Shown here piece by piece: positions 8,134-17,005 of a stretch of DNA of 58,436 nt (position 1 is the stretch's first letter; each line of letters opens with the position of its first letter). The notes under the pieces are model-generated. The model had not been told where the DNA came from and did not search any database. It was given only the letters and a program-made list of their open reading frames with translations. The stretch covers positions 1-58,436 of the forward strand of contig WGMA01000073.1 of assembly GCA_016125285.1 (NCBI GenBank). Reading direction: 5' to 3'. Origin of the DNA: Phycisphaera sp. (GTDB taxonomy: Bacteria; Planctomycetota; Phycisphaerae; Phycisphaerales; Zrk34). Made by a program: the position numbers and the translations under genes.

Positions 8134-9123
8134 TCACGCGGTCAGACCGAGCCGCGTCACGACGTCGTCGTTGACGGCGTGGAGCGGGCGACTACCGCTC
8201 AACACATTCAGCAAATTCTGGGCCGCAAGATGACTCATCTCCGAACGCGTCTGGATCGTTGCGGAGCCCAAGTGCGGCAGTAACAACGTGTTGGCGCACT
8301 CCGCCAAGCCCGGATGAACCTTCGGTTCCTGTTCGTAAACGTCGAGGCCCGCCCCGGCGATCGTGCCGCTTTTTAAGGCATCCACCAGCGCCGACTCGTC
8401 AATAACTGGGCCACGCGCCGTGTTGATCAGGTAAGCAGTAGGCTTCATCAGCTTCAGCCGCGCCGCATCGATCAGGTGACGCGTCTGGTCGGTCAGCGGC
8501 ACGTGGAGCGACACGTAGTCGGCGGCACGCAGCGCGGCGTCGAGTTCCACGCGCTCGGCGCCCAGCGCCTCGAAGTCGCCGTGCGCCGACCGCGCGACGT
8601 ACTGCAGCTTCATGTCCCAGCCCGTCGCGCGCTTCGCCACGGCGTAGCCGATGCGGCCGGCGCCGATGATCGCCAGCGTCTTGCCGACCAGGTCGCCGCC
8701 GAGCAGCATCGTCGGCGTCCAGCCCTCGAAGCCGTTGGTGCGGATCATGCGGTCGCCCTCCGACGCGCGCCGCGCCACGCCCAGCAGCAGCGTCCAGGCG
8801 ATGTCGGCCGTCGCGTCGGTCAGCACGCCGGGCGTGTTGCACACGACGATGTTCCGCTTCGACGCCTCGGCGACGTCGACGTTGTTGTACCCCACCGCGT
8901 AGTTGCTGATGCACCGCAGCTGCGGGCCCGCGGCGTTCATGAACGCCGCGTCGACCTTGTCACCGAGCTGCGTGAGCACCGCGTCGGCGCCGGCGATCCC
9001 CGCGTGCAGTTCCGTGGTGGTCAGCGCACGATCGTTAGGGTTGACCGCCACGTCGTGAGACGAGTCGTGCAACGCCGGCAGGCCCGGCCCGGGGATGGAA
9101 CGCGTGACGAAGATCTTGGCCAT
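8134..9123 (-). CDS. D-isomer-specific 2-hydroxyacid dehydrogenase (glyoxylate/hydroxypyruvate reductase type)
   Basis: A 329-residue NAD(P)H-dependent reductase. The Rossmann motif is IIGAGRIGYAVAKRA; the catalytic Arg is in INTARGPVIDE, the Glu in YEQEPKVHPGL and the His in LLPHLGSATIQTR. The order and spacing fit glyoxylate or hydroxypyruvate reductases, which reduce 2-oxoacids to D-2-hydroxyacids. The start at 9123 (MAKIFVTR) is preferred over the longer open frame to 9201: GAGG sits five bases upstream, and the extra 26 residues would run through the rpsI terminator. It is the next gene after rpsI on the same strand but is separated from it by that terminator. Exact substrate is not decidable from sequence. 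Confidence 0.88.
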   Translation of the reverse strand: MAKIFVTRSIPGPGLPALHDSSHDVAVNPNDRALTTTELHAGIAGADAVLTQLGDKVDAAFMNAAGPQLRCISNYAVGYNNVDVAEASKRNIVVCNTPGVLTDATADIAWTLLLGVARRASEGDRMIRTNGFEGWTPTMLLGGDLVGKTLAIIGAGRIGYAVAKRATGWDMKLQYVARSAHGDFEALGAERVELDAALRAADYVSLHVPLTDQTRHLIDAARLKLMKPTAYLINTARGPVIDESALVDALKSGTIAGAGLDVYEQEPKVHPGLAECANTLLLPHLGSATIQTRSEMSHLAAQNLLNVLSGSRPLHAVNDDVVTRLGLTA

Positions 9124-9177
9124 GTCTGCCTCGGGGGTTGGGTGCGGATTGTGCTTGTTTTGCCGAGTGAGAACCAT

Positions 9178-9209
9178 AAAAAAAGCCGGCTGCATGAGCA
9201 ACCGGCTTT
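9178..9209 (-). terminator. Rho-independent terminator of rplM-rpsI
   Basis: On the minus strand AAAGCCGGTTGC (9209-9198), loop TCAT and GCAGCCGGCTTT (9193-9182) form a 12-bp stem with one G-T pair, followed by a run of seven T. It lies 21 bases past the rpsI stop. Confidence 0.9.
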
Positions 9210-9230
9210 GGTGATCGTGTGGGGCGTCGA

Positions 9231-9692
9231 TTAGCGCTTCGAGAACTGGAAGCGACGACGGGCGCCGGCCTGGCCGTACTTCTTACGCTCGACCTCGCGG
9301 GCGTCGCGGGTGAGCAGGCCGTTGTTACGGAGGGCCTCTTCGTTGGCCACGTCGTAGGCCTTGAGGGCGCGGGCGAGGCCGAGGGCGACGGCGCCGGACT
9401 GGCCGGTGATGCCACCGCCGTTGGCGTTGACGTAGACGTCGAACTTGCCTTCGTTACCGGTGACCTTCAGCGGGGCGTGGGCGTCGGCCTGATGCTGCAG
9501 CTCGGTGAAGTAGACGTCCACCTTTTTGCCGTTAACCAGGAAGTGGCCCTTGCCGGGACGGATGCGGACGCGGGCGACGGAGCTCTTGCGGCGCCCGGTG
9601 CCCCACCAGAAGCCGCTCTTGGGCTCGGTGCTGGGGACCTGGGCGGCGGGCTTGGCCGCGGGGGCGTCGGTGCCGATTGCGATATCACTCAT
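9231..9692 (-). CDS. rpsI: 30S ribosomal protein S9 (uS9)
   Basis: A 153-residue ribosomal protein. The conserved core starts at GTGRRKSSVARVRI and includes NGGGITGQSGAVALGLARAL, TRDAREVERKKYG and the C-terminal QFSKR tail that reaches toward the P-site tRNA. It has about 22 extra N-terminal residues rich in Ala/Pro compared with the typical 130-residue protein. It follows rplM by 24 bp in the standard rplM-rpsI pair. A strong terminator closes the operon. Confidence 0.96.
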   Translation of the reverse strand: MSDIAIGTDAPAAKPAAQVPSTEPKSGFWWGTGRRKSSVARVRIRPGKGHFLVNGKKVDVYFTELQHQADAHAPLKVTGNEGKFDVYVNANGGGITGQSGAVALGLARALKAYDVANEEALRNNGLLTRDAREVERKKYGQAGARRRFQFSKR

Positions 9693-9716
9693 CTCGATGC
9701 GTTCCTCGTGGGCGGT

Positions 9717-10151
9717 TTACAGCTCCAGCGGCTGGGGCTGCTGGGCGGTGTGCGGGTGATCGGAGCCGGCGTAGACCTTGAGCTTCGAGAACATCTTCTC
9801 GCCCATGGAGGTCTTGGGCAGCATGCGACGCACGGCCAGCTCGATGAGCCGCTCGGGCTTATCCTTCTGCAGCTTGCTGTACGGCGTGTGCTTCAGACCG
9901 CCGGGGTAACCGGAATAGGTCTTGGCGAACTTCTGCTCGGCCTTGCGACCGGTCAGCACGGCGCCCGCGGCGTTGATCACGACCACGAAGTCACCGGTGT
10001 CCACGTGCGGGGTATACGTCGGCTTGTGCTTGCCCATGAGGATCGTGGCGATCTCCGTGGCCATCCGGCCGACGACCTTGCCGTCGGCATCGATGAGATG
10101 CCACTTCTGATCCACGTCCTCGGGCTTTGCGAAATACGTCTGACGGTTCAT
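9717..10151 (-). CDS. rplM: 50S ribosomal protein L13 (uL13)
   Basis: A 144-residue ribosomal protein of standard length. WHLIDADGKVVGRMATEIA and GDFVVVINAAGAVLTGRKAEQK are characteristic, as is RMLPKTSMGEKMFSKLKVYAGSDHPH near the end. The start at 10151 (MNRQTYF) gives the normal L13 N-terminus; AGGTG lies about 9 bases upstream. It is the first gene of rplM-rpsI and has a strong promoter about 40 bases upstream (10191-10218). Confidence 0.96.
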   Translation of the reverse strand: MNRQTYFAKPEDVDQKWHLIDADGKVVGRMATEIATILMGKHKPTYTPHVDTGDFVVVINAAGAVLTGRKAEQKFAKTYSGYPGGLKHTPYSKLQKDKPERLIELAVRRMLPKTSMGEKMFSKLKVYAGSDHPHTAQQPQPLEL

Positions 10152-10190
10152 GGTCGCTACACCTATTCTCGTTGGCGACAAAGACCCAAG

Positions 10191-10218
10191 ATTCTACGTG
10201 CTTTGAACGCCCTGTCAA
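10191..10218 (-). promoter_or_regulatory. Promoter of rplM-rpsI
   Basis: On the minus strand a perfect TTGACA (10218-10213) and TAGAAT (10196-10191) are 16 bases apart. The predicted start gives a leader of about 35 bases before rplM. It is one half of a back-to-back pair of promoters. Confidence 0.7.
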
Positions 10219-10230
10219 GCTCGCCTTTTC

Positions 10231-10258
10231 TTGACACCGCCGCGGGGCTCGATACACT
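10231..10258 (+). promoter_or_regulatory. Promoter reading toward tRNA-Gln and glmU
   Basis: TTGACA (10231-10236, perfect) and TACACT (10253-10258) are 16 bases apart. Only 12 bases separate its -35 from the -35 of the rplM promoter on the other strand. The predicted transcription start near 10265 is about 250 bases ahead of the tRNA. Confidence 0.6.
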
Positions 10259-10264
10259 GGCGTG

Positions 10265-10512
10265 GCTTTCACTGTGGGGAGCCTCCCGCGACGAGCCGAA
10301 CGGCCAGGCGCGGGTATGGGCAGGTCCTTGGCGCAACCAGACCTGTCCCGCTCCGGAAGCACGCGCCGTCCAGCTCTCCGCGTCGTTCTACACGACACTC
10401 GCGGGGTTCGCCGGGCGCCGCGCCAGACATGGCGATGCGACCGGTGACCAGACCCCAACGTCTTTCGTCACCCGTCACGACAACATCAATGCGGGACGAC
10501 CGTTCGTCCCGC
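10265..10512 (+). ncRNA. Candidate structured leader or small RNA upstream of tRNA-Gln
   Basis: About 250 bases with no plausible gene, lying between a promoter and tRNA-Gln. Several hairpins can be drawn by eye: CCCGCG..CGCGGG enclosing GCC-GAAC-GGC (about 10287-10316); GGGCAGGTC..GACCTGTCC (about 10319-10350); CCGCG-TCGT..ACGA..CGCGG (about 10379-10404); and a perfect 9-bp stem GCGGGACGA-CCGT-TCGTCCCGC (10491-10512) five bases before the tRNA. I could not match it to SRP RNA, RNase P RNA, tmRNA or 6S RNA core motifs. It could be a true small RNA, or simply the processed 5' leader of the tRNA transcript. Confidence 0.3.
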
Positions 10513-10517
10513 TCCAA

Positions 10518-10589
10518 AGGCCCGTGGTGTAATCGGCAACACCCCAGTTTTTGGTACTGGTATTCCTGGTTCGAGTCCAGGCGGGCCTG
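10518..10589 (+). tRNA. tRNA-Gln (anticodon UUG)
   Basis: A full cloverleaf: acceptor AGGCCCG with CGGGCCT, D stem GTGT/ACAC, anticodon stem CCAGT/ACTGG around the seven-base loop TTTTGGT (anticodon TTG), and T stem CCTGG/CCAGG with loop TTCGAGT. Discriminator base G. No CCA is encoded. It reads codons CAA and CAG. It lies 33 bases ahead of the glmU-like gene, on the same strand. Confidence 0.95.
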
Positions 10590-10622
10590 TTCCGCTTTGC
10601 AAGTGACCGACCGACGAGACGC

Positions 10623-11413
10623 ATGAGCAACGAATCGACCAACACGCGACCGCTCGAGGCGATCATCCTCGCCGCCGGCAAGGGCACGCGCATGGGCAGC
10701 GACCTGGCGAAGGTGCTGCACCCCGTGGCGGACCGGCCGATGGTCGACTGGGTGCTCGACGCGTGCGAGGCCGTGGGCTGCCGCCGCAACGTCGTGGTCG
10801 TCGGCCATCAGGCCGACGCCGTCCGCGACGCGCTGTCCGACCGCGCCACCTGCGTGTTCGTCGAGCAGACCGAGCAGCTGGGCACGGGCCACGCGGTGAT
10901 GGTCACCGAGCCGGCGTATCCCGACGCCGCGTCGCGCGCGACCGACGTGCTAGTGCTGTGCGGTGACGGCCCGCTGATCCGCACCGAAACGCTCCAGACG
11001 ATGCTCGACACGCACCGCGCCGCGCACGCCGCGGCGACGCTCGCCACCGCCGTGCTGGACGACCCGACCGGCTACGGCCGCATCGTCCGCGACGACGCCG
11101 GCCGCTTCGAGCGCATCGTCGAGCACAAGGACGCGACGGACGCCGAGCGGGCGATCCACGAGGTCAACCCGAGCTACTACTGCTTCGACGCCGCGGCCCT
11201 GTTCGACACGCTCAGCCGCGTGACCAACGACAACGCCAAGGGCGAGTACTACATCACCGACGTGCTGGGCCTGCTGATCGAGGCCGGCGAGCGCGTCGAG
11301 GTCATCGACGCCGTCCCCGCGGAGGACGTGCTGAGCATCAACACACCGGAGCAACTGGCGGAGGTCGACGCGATCCTCCGTCAGCGTGTGAACGCAAACA
11401 CGGAGGTGTCCCG

Positions 11414-11417
<4 letters not shown>
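10623..11417 (+). CDS. NTP transferase, UDP-N-acetylglucosamine pyrophosphorylase type (GlmU N-domain only)
   Basis: A 264-residue nucleotidyltransferase. ILAAGKGTRMGSDLAKVLHPV is the signature loop of GlmU pyrophosphorylase domains; VLCGDGPLI, the GYGRIVRD segment, IVEHKDAT and the NDNAKGEYYITDVLGL region also match GlmU and would build the uridylyltransferase site. The C-terminal left-handed beta-helix that acetylates glucosamine-1-phosphate in full-length GlmU (about 450 residues) is absent: the protein stops after the Rossmann domain. It therefore probably makes UDP-GlcNAc from GlcNAc-1-phosphate, with acetylation done by another protein. Its stop overlaps the prs start by four bases (TTGA), so the two are translationally coupled. 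Confidence 0.85.
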
Positions 11418-12397
<980 letters not shown>

Positions 12398-12471
12398 TCG
12401 TCACCGGAACAAGACACACGGACCAAACCGAGCCGAACACAAAAGAATCGGCCACCAATGGAGAGACTTTC

Positions 12472-13125
12472 ATGAGCACCGCAACCCCCAAACTCAAGGC
12501 CACGCCGCGTGAGAAGACCGGCACGAAGTACGCCCAACGTCTCCGCAAGCAGGGCCTGCTGCCCGTGGTCGTGTACGGCCACAAGCAGGACCCGGCGCAC
12601 ATCGCGATCAGCCAGGAGGAGTTCCTGCACGCCCTGCACCACGGCGTCCACCTGCTCGAGGTCGAGCACGCCGGCGGTAGCGAGTCGTGCCTCATCAAGG
12701 AAGTCCAGTACGACTACCTCGGCACGGACGTGATCCACGTCGACCTGACCCGCGTCGATCTCAACGAGGAGATCCAGGTCTCCGTGCCGCTGGAGCTGTT
12801 CGGCGAGGACGAGTGCCCCGGCGCCAAGGTCGAGGGCGCGTTCATCGAGCAGCCGTTCGTCGACATCGAGGTCATCTGCAAGGCCAACAACATCCCCGAC
12901 AAGATCATCGTCGACATCTCGAAGCTCGAGCTGGGCGACGCGATCACGATCGGCGACCTGAAGCTGCCGGCGGGCGTGACCACCGAGCAGAACGCCGACG
13001 ACGTCGTGGCGTCGGTCTCCGTGGCCAAGGAAGTGCCCGAGGAAGAGGGAGCCGCAGCCGAGTCCGCCGAGCCGGAGGTCATCTCCGAGCGCAAGGACGA
13101 GGGCGAAGGCGCCGACAAGAACTAA
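12472..13125 (+). CDS. rplY: 50S ribosomal protein L25/Ctc (bL25)
   Basis: A 217-residue protein of the long L25 (Ctc/TL5) type that binds 5S rRNA. The N-terminal L25 domain (about 6-95) contains GTKYAQRLRKQGLLPVVVYGH, and the second TL5 domain follows (to about 185) with VEGAFIEQPFVDIEVIC and PDKIIVDISKLELGDAI. The last 30 residues are an acidic tail rich in Glu/Ala. The start ATG at 12472 has GGAGAG six bases upstream; the longer open frame overlaps prs and is not used. It lies between prs and pth, as in many bacteria. Confidence 0.94.
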   Translation: MSTATPKLKATPREKTGTKYAQRLRKQGLLPVVVYGHKQDPAHIAISQEEFLHALHHGVHLLEVEHAGGSESCLIKEVQYDYLGTDVIHVDLTRVDLNEEIQVSVPLELFGEDECPGAKVEGAFIEQPFVDIEVICKANNIPDKIIVDISKLELGDAITIGDLKLPAGVTTEQNADDVVASVSVAKEVPEEEGAAAESAEPEVISERKDEGEGADKN

Positions 13126-13149
13126 CGCCCCACCGCCAGCGGGATCGCC

Positions 13150-13764
13150 ATGAAGCTGATCGTAGGACTGGGCAATCCCGGCGCCGAGTACCGCAGCACG
13201 CGGCACAACGCCGGGTTCATGGCGCTGGAGCGTCTGGCGGAACGACACGGGCTCGATGGCCCGAAGTCGAAGTTTCACGCGGCCGTTGTCGAGGGCCGCA
13301 TCGGAAACGAGACGGTGATGCTGATGCAGCCGATGACCTTCATGAACCGCAGCGGGCTGGCCGTGGGCGACGCCGTGCGGTTCTACAAGCTGCCGATCGA
13401 GGACGTGCTGGTGGTGGTGGACGACACCGCCCTGCCGGTCGGATCGATCCGCGTGAGGTCGTCGGGCGGCACGGGCGGGCACAACGGGCTGGCCGACATC
13501 CAGCGTGTGCTCGGCTCGAACAAGTACGCCCGGCTGCGTGTGGGCATCGGCGAGCCGAAGATCGGCGAGCACAGGATCCCGCTGAAGGACTACGTGCTCG
13601 GCCCGTTCACCGACGACCAGCTCGACGCCCTGCCGTCGGCGCTGCGTAAGGCGTGCGACGCGATCGAGTGCTGGCTGGCCAGCGACGTGTACGAGACGAT
13701 GAACCGATTCAACGAGCGTGAAACGACGGATACGAACTCAAGCGGCGACACGCCGAAAACCTAG
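13150..13764 (+). CDS. pth: Peptidyl-tRNA hydrolase
   Basis: A 204-residue enzyme that frees tRNA from dropped-off peptidyl-tRNA. It starts with the classic MKLIVGLGNPG. Catalytic and binding residues are in place: Asn9, His19 (STRHNAGF), Asn66 (FMNRSG), Asp91/92 (VVVDDTALP) and Asn112 (GGHNGL). Length is normal, with a short hydrophilic tail. It follows rplY by 24 bp. A 77 bp spacer then leads to rpsF, which has its own good ribosome binding site. Confidence 0.95.
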   Translation: MKLIVGLGNPGAEYRSTRHNAGFMALERLAERHGLDGPKSKFHAAVVEGRIGNETVMLMQPMTFMNRSGLAVGDAVRFYKLPIEDVLVVVDDTALPVGSIRVRSSGGTGGHNGLADIQRVLGSNKYARLRVGIGEPKIGEHRIPLKDYVLGPFTDDQLDALPSALRKACDAIECWLASDVYETMNRFNERETTDTNSSGDTPKT

Positions 13765-13841
13765 ACCGAATAGATCGTTCGGAGCCCGCCGCCGGGCGTA
13801 ACCGGCACGGGTTCCCAAACCACCGAACGAAGGAGACCGAA

Positions 13842-14321
13842 ATGGCTGACAATCGACCCCGCCTTTACGAAGGCATGTTCCTGATCAACCCCACGGCGGT
13901 GAACTCGAGCCTCACGGCTTGCACCGAGACCGTGAACGAGATCCTCACGCGCGCCAACGCCGACATCAAGTCGATCCACAAGTGGGACGACCGCAAGCTC
14001 GCCTACCCGATCAAGGGTCAGAAGCGCGGCATCTACATGCTGGCGTACTTCGAGACGGCGCCGGATCAGCTGGCGCACATCGAGCGTGACGTGAGCCTGT
14101 CGGACATCGTGCTCCGCGCGATGGTGCTGCGTGCCGAGCACGTCGGCGAGACCGAGCTGGGCCTGGCCGCCGAGAGCCAGAAGGAAACCGAGGCCGAGGC
14201 GGCGCTGATCGCGTCCGGCGAAGCCGCCGCGGTCGCCAGCCGCACGTCGACCGCCGTCGCCGAGGATGACAGCGACAGCGACGACGGTGATGACGACAGC
14301 GACGACGATTCCAACGAGTAA
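13842..14321 (+). CDS. rpsF: 30S ribosomal protein S6 (bS6)
   Basis: A 159-residue protein. The S6 domain covers about 1-100: RLYEGMFLINPT, DRKLAYPIKGQKRGIYMLAYFE and the DIVLRAMVLR end strand. The remaining 55 residues are an Ala/Glu stretch followed by a highly acidic Asp/Ser tail (DDSDSDDGDDDSDDDS), longer than usual. AAGGAGA lies six bases before the ATG. It opens the rpsF-ssb-rplI group, in which rpsR (S18, the binding partner of S6) is missing. Confidence 0.95.
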   Translation: MADNRPRLYEGMFLINPTAVNSSLTACTETVNEILTRANADIKSIHKWDDRKLAYPIKGQKRGIYMLAYFETAPDQLAHIERDVSLSDIVLRAMVLRAEHVGETELGLAAESQKETEAEAALIASGEAAAVASRTSTAVAEDDSDSDDGDDDSDDDSNE

Positions 14322-14383
14322 TTCGGGCCCGTAGGCGTTACCATCTACGATCCACGCAACCCGAAATACCGAGGGAAACGAAC

Positions 14384-14875
14384 ATGGCGAACTTCAACAA
14401 GATCCTGCTGATGGGCAACCTGACGCGCGACCCGCAACTGTCGCACCTGCCGTCGAACACCCCGGTCGTCGAGATCGGCCTGGCGGTCAACCGCCGCTTC
14501 CGCCGACAGGACGGCGAACAGGGTGAGGAGACGCTCTTCGTCGACTGCCGCGCGTACGGACGCACGGCGGAGCTCATCAATCAGTACTGCCGCAAGGGTC
14601 GCCCGCTGTTCATCGAAGGCCGCCTCCAGCTCGACCAGTGGAACGACAAGGACGGCAACAAGCGGTCCAAGCACCGCGTGTTCATCGAGAATTTCCAGTT
14701 CGTCGACTCCGGCGATGGGAGCGGCGATGACTCGGGCGGTGGCGGCGGCCGTGGCGGTCGCGGCAATTACGGCGGCGGCGGTGGCGGCGGTGGATACTCC
14801 GACGCGCCGCAGGGACGCTCGGCCCCGCCGAGTGATCCCGGTCCCGAGATGGGTGACGACGACATCCCGTTCTGA
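14384..14875 (+). CDS. ssb: Single-stranded DNA-binding protein
   Basis: A 163-residue SSB. The OB fold takes about the first 108 residues (NKILLMGNLTRDPQL, ETLFVDCRAYGRTAELI, FIEGRLQLDQW). It is followed by a Gly-rich linker, almost pure Gly/Arg/Asp from about 112 to 140, and the conserved acidic tip DDDIPF that docks partner proteins. It binds ssDNA as a tetramer in replication and repair. The gene is in the usual place after rpsF. Confidence 0.95.
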   Translation: MANFNKILLMGNLTRDPQLSHLPSNTPVVEIGLAVNRRFRRQDGEQGEETLFVDCRAYGRTAELINQYCRKGRPLFIEGRLQLDQWNDKDGNKRSKHRVFIENFQFVDSGDGSGDDSGGGGGRGGRGNYGGGGGGGGYSDAPQGRSAPPSDPGPEMGDDDIPF

Positions 14876-14983
14876 TCACCCGTGAACCAATAACCCCGAA
14901 CCTGCAGGTGGGTTCAGATATGTTGGCGGGCGTCGCCTGAACGAACCAGCGCCCGTCTAACTCCAGTCCTTAAGGAGGACAAC

Positions 14984-15526
14984 ATGGCTACCAAGAAGAG
15001 CATCAAGCTCCTGCTGACCGAGAACGTCGATAGCCTCGGCATCGTTGGCGACGTCGTCAACGTCAAGCCCGGTTACGCCCGCAACTACCTGATCCCGATG
15101 GGCCTGGCCGACCAGCCCACGCAGGGCAACATGAAGAAGGTCGAGGAGCGCCGCAAGGAAGTCGAGCGTCAGCTCCGCGAGCTGCGTGAGCACCAGGTCA
15201 AGCTGATCGAGCAGCTCGAGGACTTCGAGCTGACCATGAAGCGCGCCGCCAACGAGGAAGGCATCCTCTACGGCTCGGTCTCGCAGCACGACATCGCCGA
15301 GGCGCTGATCGAGGAAGGCTTCAACCTCAAGGAACGCGAGATCCGCATCGGCGACCCGATCAAGCGTCTCGACTCCTACAAGATCCCGATCCAGCTCGCC
15401 AACGACCTGAAGACCGAGATCAAGCTCTGGGTCGTGTCCGACAAGCCGATCGAAGAGCTCGACGCGGCGATGGAAGAGGACCAGCAGGACGACGCCGAGG
15501 ACGCCGGCGGCGACGACCGCGAGTAA
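14984..15526 (+). CDS. rplI: 50S ribosomal protein L9 (bL9)
   Basis: A 180-residue protein with the L9 N-domain (about 1-50: LLLTENVDSLGIVGDVVNVKPG then YARNYLIPMGLA), the long connecting helix (KKVEERRKEVERQLREL) and the C-domain with GILYGSVSQHDIAEAL. About 30 extra acidic residues end the protein. Ribosome binding site AAGGAGG is perfect, seven bases upstream. It ends the rpsF-ssb-rplI group and is followed by a strong terminator. Confidence 0.95.
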   Translation: MATKKSIKLLLTENVDSLGIVGDVVNVKPGYARNYLIPMGLADQPTQGNMKKVEERRKEVERQLRELREHQVKLIEQLEDFELTMKRAANEEGILYGSVSQHDIAEALIEEGFNLKEREIRIGDPIKRLDSYKIPIQLANDLKTEIKLWVVSDKPIEELDAAMEEDQQDDAEDAGGDDRE

Positions 15527-15554
15527 GCCCCGCGGACATCCCGACGCACACCCC

Positions 15555-15584
15555 ACCGCCGGCCGAAAGGTCGGCGGTTTTTTT
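15555..15584 (+). terminator. Rho-independent terminator after rplI
   Basis: ACCGCCGGCC (15555-15564), GAAA loop and GGTCGGCGGT (15569-15578) make a 10-bp stem with one G-T pair, followed by TTTTTTT. It closes the long rightward group. Confidence 0.93.
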
Positions 15585-15619
15585 GCGCGATCTGGCGTGC
15601 GACGGATTGAAGATCGCCA

Positions 15620-16870
15620 CTACTTGTCCAGCAGCTTGTCGATCTGGGCCCGCATGTTCTCGTGCAGGTCGGGGCCGGCGCCGACGTAGACCTTCTGGAT
15701 GATCCCCTGCCGGTCGATGATCACGGACTCCGGGATCGCGTTGGCCTGATACGCGCGGGCCATCGCCGAGTTGCCGTCGAACAGCACGTTGACGTCGAGC
15801 TTCTGCTTGTCGATGAACGCCTTAACCGTCGCGGGGTCCTCGCCGATGTTGATCGCGTAGACCGCGACGTTCTTGCCCGCATCGCGGTACGACTTGGCCA
15901 GCTTCGCCAGGCCCGGCATCGAGCCGACGCACGGCCCGCACCACGTCGCCCAGAAGTCCAGCACGACCACGTCCTTGCCGCGGTGCGCCGCCAGCGTCGC
16001 GACCTTCCCGTCCAGACCCGGCAACTCGAACAGCGGCGCACGCTGTCCCTCCAGCGGATGCCCAAACAGCGTGGCGACCTTCGCGGCGCCCGACGGCGGC
16101 TGGATCGCGAACGCCGCGTCCCCCACCGCATCGCCAAACCGCCACGACGCCAGATCCACCTCGACGAACGCCTCGAGCTCGTGGCCCTGCTGCTTGGCGG
16201 TCTGGCTCAGCTTCGACAGGTCCGCCTCGATGCGCCGCAACACCGGGCGATCCCCCGCCTCGATCCACAGGCGCCAGCCGATCTGATCTTCTTCGAGCGC
16301 GATACGGTGCATCGACACGCCGTCGCGCTCGACAAGCCCGCCGTACTCCGCCGAGACGACGCCGGTCATGACCGCCTTGTACGGGTCGGTCCGCATCGGC
16401 AACGCGGCGAGCGAAACGACCTCGCCACACAGCGTGTCGAACGCGTCACCGCTGAGCACGTCCGCGAGCGGCCCCTCGGCGTCGGACAGCGCGTAGCGGT
16501 TCGACGCCGGGTCGAACTGATACAGCCGGTTCTGCGATCGGATGATCGAGCCCTTCATCTCGGGGTTGTCACCGGCGGGTGTGATCGACACGCGGTCGGG
16601 CCGCCGCATCGCCAGGTCGAACGCCGACTCGACGACCGTCCGGTCGCCGTCGAGCGTCTGGCCGCGGCGGATCTTCGCGCGGTATGCCATGGCCGGTGCG
16701 TCGGTGTACGCCTTGGCCATCCGCTTCAGCACGTCGGTCGCTTGGGGGTCGATCTTCGTCGGCACGTCGGCTCGTGCGGCGGCGATAGCCAGCGTTGTCA
16801 GCATGGCGGCGACGGCGCACGCGGTGACGGTGTTCGGATGGCGACGATGGGCGGGTGTCGTACAGGCCAT
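15620..16870 (-). CDS. Secreted DUF2092 and TlpA-like thioredoxin fusion protein
   Basis: A 416-residue exported protein. It starts at the ATG at 16870 (GGGAG seven bases upstream), giving a signal peptide with hydrophobic core AVAAMLTTLAIAAARA (about 19-34). Residues about 45-265 look like the DUF2092 type of LolA/LolB-like fold (MAKAYTDAPAMAYRAKI, RRPDRVSI), a family thought to carry hydrophobic ligands. From about 275 a TlpA/ResA thioredoxin fold follows with WATWCGPC (active Cys at 311 and 314), the cis-Pro region NAIPESVIIDR and a final helix. It probably acts as a periplasmic thiol-disulfide protein. The link between the two domains is a recurring planctomycete design, but the target is unknown. 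It converges with rplI. Confidence 0.85.
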   Translation of the reverse strand: MACTTPAHRRHPNTVTACAVAAMLTTLAIAAARADVPTKIDPQATDVLKRMAKAYTDAPAMAYRAKIRRGQTLDGDRTVVESAFDLAMRRPDRVSITPAGDNPEMKGSIIRSQNRLYQFDPASNRYALSDAEGPLADVLSGDAFDTLCGEVVSLAALPMRTDPYKAVMTGVVSAEYGGLVERDGVSMHRIALEEDQIGWRLWIEAGDRPVLRRIEADLSKLSQTAKQQGHELEAFVEVDLASWRFGDAVGDAAFAIQPPSGAAKVATLFGHPLEGQRAPLFELPGLDGKVATLAAHRGKDVVVLDFWATWCGPCVGSMPGLAKLAKSYRDAGKNVAVYAINIGEDPATVKAFIDKQKLDVNVLFDGNSAMARAYQANAIPESVIIDRQGIIQKVYVGAGPDLHENMRAQIDKLLDK

Positions 16871-16943
16871 GACGGGTCTCCCGGGCCGGCGTTGGGGGTC
16901 ATCCAACTATACTACGCGTGAGCCCCCCGCGTGTACGCGTGCG

Positions 16944-16979
16944 CAAAAGAAAACCGCGCCCGGAGCACCGGGCGCGGTT
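16944..16979 (-). terminator. Rho-independent terminator of the tpsB-tpsA operon
   Basis: On the minus strand AACCGCGCCCGG (16979-16968), loop TGCT and CCGGGCGCGGTT (16963-16952) form a perfect 12-bp stem, followed by TTCTTTTG. It is 26 bases past the giant gene's stop. Confidence 0.92.
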
Positions 16980-17005
16980 GTGAGTGGTGAAACTGTCGAC
17001 CGATC

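Noticed and set aside
10265-10512. Known housekeeping RNA (SRP RNA, RNase P RNA, tmRNA, 6S RNA)
   Set aside because: CTCCGGAAGCACG recalls the SRP core but GTCAGG and GGAAGCAGC are missing; no RNase P GAGGAAAGTCCGGGC box; no tRNA-like ends.
12687-13649. Long Arg/Gly-rich frame across rplY and pth
   Set aside because: Shadow of two well-supported genes in another frame.
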